The notes under the pieces were generated by a model that was given only the letters and a program-made list of their open reading frames with translations, did no database searches and was not told the origin of the DNA. 64,000 bases of DNA from Hymenopus coronatus (lineage: Eukaryota; Arthropoda; Insecta; Mantodea; Hymenopodidae). A program made the position numbers and the translations under genes. This document shows, in pieces, positions 55,649-64,000 of the stretch. Within the stretch, counting starts at the first letter, position 1. The number at the start of each line of letters is the position of its first letter. Where the stretch lies: positions 17,167,001 through 17,231,000 of the forward strand of contig CM060880.1 of assembly GCA_030762935.1 (NCBI GenBank), in the 5' to 3' direction.

Positions 55649-56270
55649 TTTCTTCTATTAACTTCATGCTTATCGAGATTAGCATTAGTAAAACTTGTAT
55701 TTTTACTTGTTTTCTTTTAAGTAGAAGGAAAATAAGAAAGTGCAGAGGCTAAACCGGTCGATATGTGAAACAATTGAAATTCCAATCTCTGCTTTCCAGA
55801 ATTAGACAGACGAGAAACGAGAAGAAAGATGTCTTCCAGTTTGAGAAAGTTTAAGTGGCTAAAGTTGAAACTAATAATCCGGAATATCTCGGAAACGGTT
55901 AACTCTACAACAAATAAATGGATAAAAAATAAACTGTGTTTTAATGAGAGCAAAATTTTTATGGAGTAAGTTTTTGTGTGCCTCTTACGGCTTGCCAGTT
56001 ATATAAAAGTCATCTAGAAAGAAGAGTTCTTTAGAGGCTATTCCCAGAAAATCCAAGATATACATTTCGTTTGTCATGAAAATGTCTTAAACATGCGTTA
56101 TCTTAATCAACATCGTTAGAGCCACTTTTGAGAAAATTGAAATTTTCGAAAAAAGTTCCATGTAAAGGGTAGTTTGGTGTGGGGGGATTTTCTTGAAAAT
56201 CTTTGTGTCGCATCCTTGGAAAATACCAAACTTAAAAATCAAGTTTGGTATTTAACGGTCTTTTCATTTT
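55649..56270 (+). repeat. FamX copy lacking both tips
   Basis: From TTCTTCTATTAACTTCATGC to TATTTAACGGTCTTTTCATT. At its start it could be the continuation of the '+' scrap at 54743-54798, which would make the '-' copy 54799-55648 an insertion into it. Confidence 0.8.
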
Positions 56271-56271
56271 T

Positions 56272-57137
56272 ACTTTCTCCATACGCACTATGTATATAGT
56301 GTATAGAGAAAGTATTGCACTCCACCAAAAATTCGATACCGAGATTTCACCGGAAATATATGTTTTAGGGTCCCCAATATCCAAAAAAAGAATTTTCCCA
56401 AAAAGGTCCGTGTGTGTGTGTGTCCGTGTGTATGTGAACACGATAACTCAAAAACGAAAAGTCGGTAAAATACCAAACTTGGTATTTAAGTTTAGTATCT
56501 TCCAGGGATGCGACACGAAGATTTTGAGAAAAATCCCCCCACCCCCAACTACCCTTTACATGGAACTTTTTTCGAAAATTTTGATTTTCTAAAAAATGGC
56601 TCTAACGATTTTGATTAAAATTTCGTATATTAAACATATTTACCTGACAAATAAAATGTATATCTTGAATTTTCTGGGAATAGCCTCTGAAGAGTAGTTT
56701 ATTCTGGATGAATTTTACTAAATTTTGAATAACTGCTAAACCGTAAGAGATGGACAAAAACTTGCTACACAAAAAATGTAGAGCACATTAAAACACACAA
56801 TTTATGTTAAATACATTTTTTCGTGGAGTTCGTCGTTTTTGTGACATTCCTTATTTTTGGTTTCTGCTATGAAAAACGTAACTTTTCTCATACATGAACT
56901 TGTCAACTTCTATCCATATAGACAAGGGAACTTCATTGACATAGCAACCAGCTTTTGACTATCAGTTTAACCTACAGTTGTCCCTTATTTCGCTCCTACT
57001 GACAAGGAAGCGAGTAATTAGACTATTTCTACTATTTTTTTCTGATTTGCATAAAGTAAATAGAAGTATAAGCTTTTTAAGAATTATTTGTTGCAGGGAA
57101 TGGAGAAAGTCATGTGAATGGTACACATCAGATTTTT
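56272..57137 (-). repeat. FamX copy, first of a tandem pair
   Basis: Starts ACTTTCTCCATACGCACTAT in the T-run of the previous '+' copy and ends ATGGTACACATCAGATTTTT. Confidence 0.92.
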
Positions 57138-58007
57138 ACTTTCTTTATATGCACTATGTACATAGTGTATAGAGAAGGTATTGCACTCCACCAAAATTCG
57201 ATACCGAGATTTCACCGGAAATATGTGTTTTATGGTCCCCTGTATCAAAAAAAAAGTATTTTCAGAAAAAGGTCTGTGTGTGTATGTCAGTGTGTCCGTG
57301 TGTCTGTGAACACGATAACTCAAAAACGAAAAGTTGGTAAAATACCAAACTTGGTATTTAAGTTTAGTATCTCCCATGAATGCGACACAAAGATTTTGAG
57401 AAAAATCCCCCCACCCCAAACTACCCTTTACATGGAAATTTTTACGGAAATTTTGATTTTCTAAAAAATGTTTCTAACGATTTTGATTAAAATATCGTTT
57501 ATTAAAGATATTTACCTGACAAATAAAATGCATATTTTGAATATTCTGGGAATAGCCTCTGAAGACTATTCTGGGTCAATTTTACGGAATTTTGCATAAC
57601 TGCTAAACCGTAAGAGATGGACAAAAACTTACCACACAACAAATGTAGAGCGCTTTAAATGGCACAATTTATGTTATATACATATTTTTCGTGGAGTTGA
57701 TTGTTTTTGAGATATTCCTTGTTTTTAGTTTCAGCTATAAAACACATACTTTTCTCATACAGGACTTTGTGAACTCGTGTCCATACAAACAAAGGAACTT
57801 CAGTCACATAGCAACCAGCTTTTAACTATCACTTTAACCTATGGTACTCCCTTATTTCGCTTCTACTTACAAGGAAGCAAGTAATAAGACTATTTCTGCT
57901 AATTTTTTCTCGATTAGCAGGAAGTGAATAGAAGCATAAGATTTTAAAAAATAATTTATTGCAGAGATGTAGAGAAAGTCATGTGAATGTAACACATTTA
58001 GATTTTT
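57138..58007 (-). repeat. FamX copy, second of a tandem pair
   Basis: Starts ACTTTCTTTATATGCACTAT and ends TGTAACACATTTAGATTTTT. Head to tail with the previous copy. Confidence 0.92.
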
Positions 58008-58009
58008 CT

Positions 58010-58096
58010 AAAAATGTTTTTCTCGGTATTGAATGTTTAGGTGCAATACAATATCTTCTCTGTCACTATGTACATAGTACGTGAAGAGAAAGTAAA
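58010..58096 (+). repeat. FamX terminal fragment
   Basis: The last 85 bases of a '+' copy, ending CTATGTACATAGTACGTGAA then GAGAAAGTA. Confidence 0.8.
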
Positions 58097-58292
58097 AAAC
58101 CCTGTTTCCGTAAGGTGCTCGTGTATTCCTTTGACCGTGCTGTTGTTGGGTGAATGCCCATTAGGAAATCGTTCAGCATACAAATACCTGCTTCATTTGA
58201 ATTACAATTACTTCGTACATACACAACGTGAGCCATTTCCTCATTAATACAAATTGTTTTCTAGTTAACTCAAACAGCGATTTCCACAGTTT

Positions 58293-58460
58293 TTACTTTC
58301 TCTACACGTACTATGTTAAGTTCATAGTACGTAAATAAGGTGTTATATTCCACCTAAAAACTCGATGTAGACGTTTCACCGGAAATATAGATACGTTTTA
58401 ATATTCCCCGTATCCAAAAAAAATCTGATGTGTTCCATTCACATATCTTTCTTTCTCTAT
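58293..58460. repeat. Two FamX end fragments, hairpin end then opposite end
   Basis: 58293-58422 is a '-' hairpin end (ACTTTCTCTACACGTACTAT to CCCCGTATCCAAAAAAAA). 58424-58460 is a '+' start (TCTGATGTGTTCCATTCACA). The join falls in an A-run. Confidence 0.8.
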
Positions 58461-58808
58461 CTGTTTCACAATAGTTATTTATGTAACAATGCTATAATGG
58501 TAGTTATTGCGATACTGGTATTCTAATGATGACTATTATATGACTCTTGCATACATAATTTTACCTATGACATGTAAATAAACAATAAATATTTAAATAC
58601 CCTTCATGCAAGAGATGAACTCCACCGACCGCTATGCGTATTGTACGCATGCGTCGATAACAAATGAAATTCGAATCACGGTGATACTTGATTTGCAAGA
58701 TGGAGACAGGTATTTTGGCCTAGTGATAATTATATGGAATTTAGTTCCATGCCTCCTGATATAACAGAGGAGGCGAGTAATGCTGTTTACTTCCACAGAA
58801 ATAAAAAA
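58461..58808. other. Unassigned AT-rich DNA
   Basis: Nothing recognised. Confidence 0.5.
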
Positions 58809-59630
58809 TCTGATGTGTACCATTCATATGACTTTCTCTACATCTCTGCAACAAAATATTGTTAAAAAGCTTAAGGTTCTATTTACTTCATGCTAATCGA
58901 GAAAAAAATAGCACAAATGACCTTATTTCTTGCTTCCTTGTAAATAGAAACGAAATAAGAGAGTACCATAGGTTAAAGTAATACTCAAAAGCTGGTTGCT
59001 ATGAGACTGAAATTCCATTGTTTGTATGGACACGAGTTAACAGATTCCTGTATGACAGTTTTCAAAGCTGAGACCAAAAACAAGGAATATCTCAAAAACG
59101 ATCAACTCCACGAAAAAAAAAATGTATATAAATTGTGTGTTTTAACGTGATGTACATTTCTTTATGTGGTAAGTTTTTGTCTCTCTTACGGTTTACCAGT
59201 TATACAAAATTCAAAAAAAAAAAAAGCATCAGGTATAAAGATGTCTTCAGAGGCTACTCCCAGAAAATTCAAGATGTACATTTTATTTGCCAGTTAAACA
59301 TCTTTAACATACGATATTTTAATCAAAATCGTTAGAGCTATTTTTGAGAAAATCAAAATGTTCGAAAAATTTTCCATGTAAAGGGTAGTTGGGGGTGGGG
59401 GGAGGGGTTCTTGAAAATCTTCGTGTCGTGTCCTTGGAAGATACTCAACTTAAATGCCAAGTTTGGTATTTAAAGGACTTTGTCCACAGACACACACACA
59501 TACACGAACCTTTTTCCAAAAATGCGTTTTTTGGATTAGGGGGACCCAAAACATGTGTATCTGGTGAAATTTCGATGTTGAATTTTTGGGTGTAATACAA
59601 TAGCTTCTTTATATACGCGTAGAAAAAGTA
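58809..59630 (+). repeat. FamX copy
   Basis: From TCTGATGTGTACCATTCATA to ATACGCGTAGAAAAAGTA. The hairpin is shortened (CTTTATATACGCGTAG). Confidence 0.88.
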
Positions 59631-59730
59631 AAAAACTAAACTAGATTGGAAAATCATATTTTAGATTTTGGTCATCATTATTGTGATAATATGGAAAGGG
59701 ATCTCTGAACAGAAGTACAAAAGTGACTAT

Positions 59731-60070
59731 GACTGCCTCCGTGGTCGAATGGTCAGCGATCTGGTCCCGGGTTCGATTCCCGGCTGGGGCGGAGAATTTT
59801 TCTTTAGTCAGAATTAATCCCTATCCCCCACAGAGTCTGGAAGTATGTATGTGAGAGTGAATGTGTGTGTGTGTGTTTGCGTGCGTGCGTGTGAAAAAAA
59901 TAACATGATTTAAACCAAACGTAAAAGAACCTCCATTTAAGTTTTTTGTCATTTCATTTCATTTTTTTGTCATTTCATTCTTTTATTTGCTGTTTTGCGA
60001 GTTGTTTCCAATGCAAATCCCCCGATATGACCTTAGATGTTAAAGGGAGCTGTATAAATGAAATAAAAAA
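59731..60070 (+). repeat. SINE family B copy, partly deleted head
   Basis: The head GACTGCCTCCGTGGTCGAAT lacks about 25 bases of the anticodon region but keeps GGGTTCGATTCCCGG. The body has TATCCCCCACAGAGTCTGGA, a TG tract and the tail CCCCCGATATGACCTTAGAT then GTTAAAGGGAGCTGTATAAA. AAAGTGACTATGA (59720-59732) and AAAGTGACAATGA (60069-60081) are probable target duplications. Confidence 0.88.
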
Positions 60071-60081
60071 AGTGACAATGA

Positions 60082-61360
60082 AAGTGTAGTGAACACAAAT
60101 CATTGACACTTGTGTCTCTCGGCTACGCATTAGCTCAATGGCCTAGTAGCCACGTTTCTTGAAAGAAAGGATTTTTAAACTTTTTGATTCTTGCCAGAAA
60201 GAACTGTTCGCCATTTGTCTACTGGAATCGTGCGGCACGCGAGTTCCACGGAAACATCCATTATATCACGGCTGCAAGCGGGCTGTTTTTGACAGTTGGC
60301 ATGCCTGTTTGGTGGCTATTTATAAACCGGCGGATGTTTAGGCTGAAACATTGTTTTGTGATTTGTCTCAGGTTACGTGTAAACCGTATTTTCTTACACA
60401 GGTGGTAATGTTTTCTTCACTTGGGGAATAAATAACATTGTTGACTTTCAGCTGGCTTTGGAATGTACTCTAGCACTACGTTAGTATTGTTTCCATGGTA
60501 ACTTGATAGTTACCAGTATTTTTGGTGAAGGAAGACCCGAAGATCACAATCTTGTACAATATTTATTATAAGTTCTGTTTTGCTCATTCTCTAGGCTAAC
60601 GCCTATATTACACATATTTCTGTGTCACGGAATGTGATAAAACCTTTGATCGCATTTAAAGTTGTTGGGTAAACTCAACATCCTCTAGATACTGGAAGGT
60701 ATTGGTATACTGCACTATGTCAAATAATTGATCACACCTTTTATCCACGTTTGAAAATGATTCCCAACATTTCACACCAAGAACTGTAATAATGGTTTTC
60801 ATCCTGCTTTTAAAACGTGAGTTGTGTAATTATATTGGATATTTATAAATTATAGTAGTGTTTTATTAAATTCATGTGCAACAATTTCTCATAGCCTAAC
60901 TTAAAACTTAACCTCAAAAATACGATTTCCTAAAGAATGTTAATACTGCATTTATTAGTATTAATAACAAAGAGAGCAGTCAACTAGTACTTAATGGTTT
61001 TAATAATGACATTAATTTTCTTTTTCTAAATATTGACTTCTCAATGCATTTAATTTATTCGTCACACCATTCACAGTATAACCTTAATATACTTCACTAA
61101 TGGCTTCTTTTAAGTTTTAATATACGCAGTCTTTTGTTTGTGTTTTTAGAACCTTTATGTTTTAAATCATACAACATTTTTTTTAATGTATATTTTTTGC
61201 CTCTTTGACTCGTAAGAGACTTATCGCGACTGAAATATAGATACATTGTGATAACAATAATTATTAAAGAATGGTTATAAAGATACATTGGAATATAATA
61301 CAAATTGTGTTAAATCACAAATCAAAAATATGTTGGTAAACAGGTAACAATGAATAAAAT
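60082..61360. other. Unassigned AT-rich DNA
   Basis: No coding region recognised. The frames at 60159-60341 and 60184-60408 show no domain. GTTTCCATGGTAAC at 60489-60502 resembles an RFX X-box. Confidence 0.5.
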
Positions 61361-62871
61361 CTGATGTGTACCATTCACATGACTTTCTCTATATCCCTGC
61401 AACAAATTATTCGGTAATTATAGAGAACTTGGGCCCCTCTAGAAATTAAACAAATTGTGGTTTGAGTGTAAGTTTGGTTTATACTTGTTACGTTTTCACC
61501 ATTTTTTTTTATCGGAAAAGCTCCGTAATTAAGTTAAACGCTAATTTATTACGTGCGCGTAGCGATTCTTTTTTGTGAATATTTATGAAGTATGCTGCCT
61601 GGAAGGAGTAGAATATAAATAAGGAAATCTTGTAGTACTTTTGCAATGTAAATATATAATAATACTGCACACCTAAGTGCCTAAAATCTGCGTTTCATTG
61701 TCGGCGCCAATGAAACTAAGTGCGATTGATTGACTTTGTATTTATGATGACAATTTCAAAGCCTGTCGATTTCAAATTTAGCGCGAGGTTAGGTTCCAAT
61801 CCGTTTAGGTTAGTGTGTGTATATAAATTTATGTTTCTAATTTTATATCGTGGTAGTACCTCATTATCGATATTTCCAAATACTCCTAACAGTGCAATGG
61901 ATACAACATTAGTTTTTTAAACCATCTCCCCACCCATAATCCCTCTCTAACCACACCGGTGCCATTAGAGTGCAAAACTGGCATTAAGTCGCAGCGGAGA
62001 GAGTTAGCGGCCCAACTTGTAAATAATTACCAATTATTCTTAAAAAGCTGATACTTCTATTTACTTTATGCTAATCAGAAAAAATGAGCAGAAATAGTCT
62101 TATTACTTGCTTCCTTGTAAGTAGAAGCGAAATAAGGGACTACCATAGGTTAAAATGGTAGTCAAAAGCTGGTTGCTATGTCAATGAAGTTCCTTTGTTT
62201 ATATGGATAGGAGTTGACAAGTTCCTGTATGAGAAAAGTATGAGTTTTTCATAGCAGAAACAAAAATAAGGAATGTCTTAAAAACGACGAACTCACGAAA
62301 AAAAATGTATATAACATAAATTGTGTGTTTTAACGTGCTCTACATTTTTTGTGCTCTAAGTTTTTGCCCATCCTTTACGGTTTAGCAGTAATTCAAAATT
62401 CAGTAAAATTCATCCAGAATAAACTACTCTTCAAATGCTATTCCCAGAAAATTCAAGATATACATTTTATTTGTCAGGTAAATATCTTTAATATATGAAA
62501 TTTTAATCAAAATCGTTAGAGCCATTTTTGAGAAAATCAAAATTTTCGAAAAAAGGTCCATGTAAACGGTAGTTTGGGGTGGGGGTATTTTTCTCAAACT
62601 CTTCGTGTCGCATCCCTGGAACATACTAAACTTAAATACCAAGTTTGGTGTTTTACCGACTTTTCGTTTTTGAGTTATCGTGTTCACATACACACGGACA
62701 CACTGACACGGACACACACACACGGACCTTTTTCTGAAAATGCTTTTTTAGGATATTGGGGACCCTAAAACATATATTTCCGGTGAAATCTCGGTATCGA
62801 ATTTTGGGTGGAGTGCAATACCTTCTCTATACACTATGTACATAGTGCGTATGGAGAAAATACTAAAAATG
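61361..62871 (+). repeat. FamX copy split by a 619-bp transposon
   Basis: The first piece, 61361-61412, is ATCTGATGTGTACCATTCAC to CAACAAATTATTC. The family continues at 62040 with TTAAAAAGCTGATACTTCTA and ends near GCGTATGGAGAAAATACTA. Sister copies read CAACAAATTATTGTTAAAAA across this point without a gap, so the empty site is known. Confidence 0.9.
61413..62031. mobile_element. 619-bp DNA transposon with inverted repeats and 8-bp target duplication
   Basis: The left end GGTAATTATAGAGAACTTGG (then GCCC) and the right end, reverse complemented, GGTAATTATTTACAAGTTGG (then GCCG), match at 18 of the first 24 positions as written here, or more with a one-base gap. AATTATTC is present exactly at 61405-61412 and 62032-62039. 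The interior has no transposase; the largest frame (61720-61920) shows no domain. An 8-bp duplication fits hAT, P or Merlin superfamilies, but the ends do not start with the usual hAT CAG, so the family is open. Confidence 0.8.
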
Positions 62872-63030
62872 TAAATATCAATGACATTATCTTTTGAAAA
62901 TAATATAGAGCAATAATAAATTGTACAGATATATTACGTTTCTGTAAATGAAAGCAACGCTAATGTATGTTACAATTTTAAATTAAACTGTAGATATTGA
63001 TAGCTTTTAAGAACATAACAACGTTTTTAA

Positions 63031-63565
63031 TTTCTCTACACGTACTATGTACATATTGTATAGAGAAGGTATTGTAATGCACCCAAAAATTCGATACCGA
63101 GGTTTCACCGGAAATAAATGTTTTAGGACCACTTGAACACAAAAATAAAAGCATTTTTAGAAAAATGTCCGTGTGTGTATGTATGTCTGTGGGCAGCATA
63201 GCTCAAAATCGAAAAGTCTGTTAAATACCAAACTTGGTATTTTAAGTTGAGTATCTTCCAAGGAAGCGACACGAAGATTTTCAAGAAAATCCCCCACCCC
63301 CTACTACCTTTTACATGGAAAAAAATTCGAAAATATTGATTTTCTCAAAAATTGCTCTAACGATAAATATCGTACATTAAAGATATTTTCCTGACAAACA
63401 TAATGTATATCTTGAATTTTCTGGGAATAGCCTCTGAAGAGTACTTTATTCTGGACGAATTTTATGGAATTTTGCATAACTACTAACCCGTACGAGATGG
63501 ACAAGAAATTAACACAAAAAACGTAGAGCACGTTAAAACACACAATTTACGTTATATACATTTTT
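63031..63565 (-). repeat. FamX copy, truncated by the next copy
   Basis: The left end TTTCTCTACACGTACTATGT is complete. The copy breaks off at TACGTTATATACATTTTT, where the next copy's ACTTTC begins. Confidence 0.9.
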
Positions 63566-63701
63566 ACTTTCTCCACACGCACTATGTACATAGTGTATAG
63601 AGAAAATATTGCACTCTACCCAAAAATTCGATACCGAGATTTCACCGGAAATATATGTTTTAGGGTCCCCAATATCCAAAAAAAGCATTTTCACAAGAAG
63701 G

Positions 63702-63739
<38 letters not shown>

Positions 63740-64000
63740 TGTGAACACGATAACTCAAAAACGAAAAGTCGGTAAAATACCAAACTTGGTATTTAAGTTT
63801 AGTATCTTCCAGGGATGCGACACGAAGATTTTGAGAAAAATCCCCCCACTCCCAACTACCCTTTACATGGAACTTTTTTCGAAAATTTTGATTTACTCAA
63901 AAAAGTCTCTAACGATTTTGATTAAAATTTCGGATATTAAACATATTTACCTGACAAATGAAATGTATATCTTGAATTTTCTGGGAATAGTCTATGAAGA
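63566..64000 (-). repeat. FamX copy, cut by the window end
   Basis: Starts ACTTTCTCCACACGCACTAT and runs off the window in the family's middle (GGGAATAGTCTATGAAGA). The start of this copy lies in a T-run of the preceding copy. Confidence 0.92.

Noticed and set aside
56245..56592. Recurrent open frame of about 100-120 codons inside FamX (also at 48409-48771, 57114-57464 and 62424-62723)
   Set aside because: The same frame appears only in the less mutated copies and runs through the variable TG tract. Other copies carry frameshifts and stops at many positions. It matches no family I know and looks like a by-product of similar copies.

Overview
The window is AT-rich animal nuclear DNA with no convincing host protein-coding gene. 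The transposons it carries (several mariner types with DD34D signatures, a Jockey-like LINE RNase H relic, Penelope-like GIY-YIG and terminal-repeat relics, several tRNA-headed SINEs) point to an arthropod. I cannot decide from sequence alone between an insect and a chelicerate.

The dominant component is one interspersed repeat family, full length about 0.85-0.9 kb, called FamX here. I count roughly 40 full or partial copies. Summing my coordinates gives about 27 kb, some 40 percent of the window. Strand convention: '+' means the copy starts with TCTGATGTG on the left and ends on the right in a hairpin (TCTCTA..CTATGTACATAG..TAGAGA) followed by AAGTA. Both ends carry the inverted motif ACTTTCTCTA / TAGAGAAAGT, copies sit in A or T runs, and several are joined head to tail with only an A-run between them. 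This resembles non-autonomous Helentron-type rolling-circle elements, but the assignment is inference.

Layout. 1-6 kb: transposase, GIY-YIG and LINE relics, plus a cluster of tRNA-like units that includes a well-folded tRNA-Thr(UGU). 7-10 kb: a Penelope-type inverted terminal-repeat element with 14-bp target duplications, two FamX copies in tandem, a SINE, and a second Penelope-type end. 11-17 kb: short imperfect tandem repeats, FamX copies, a duplicated SINE-like unit and a degenerate minisatellite of about 60 bp. 17-31 kb: transposase fragments, a decayed mariner and many FamX copies. 30.8-32.7 kb: a three-level nest (FamX, then SINE, then deleted mariner). 35.9-39.3 kb: a striking minisatellite of 48 units (75, 65 and 55 bp), each carrying a palindromic motif like an RFX X-box, and ending about 0.2 kb before a GC-richer candidate promoter and first exon. 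43-46 kb: LINE end, two SINEs, a G-rich GTGG/GTAG tract and a nearly complete but frameshifted mariner. 46-64 kb: dense FamX copies, a SINE, and a 619-bp element with terminal inverted repeats and an 8-bp target duplication whose empty site is documented by sister FamX copies.

The sequence is best read as a layered record of transposition. The points most worth testing are the FamX family and its tandem junctions, the 619-bp element, the X-box minisatellite beside a candidate promoter, and hammerhead-like cores in the Penelope-type ends.
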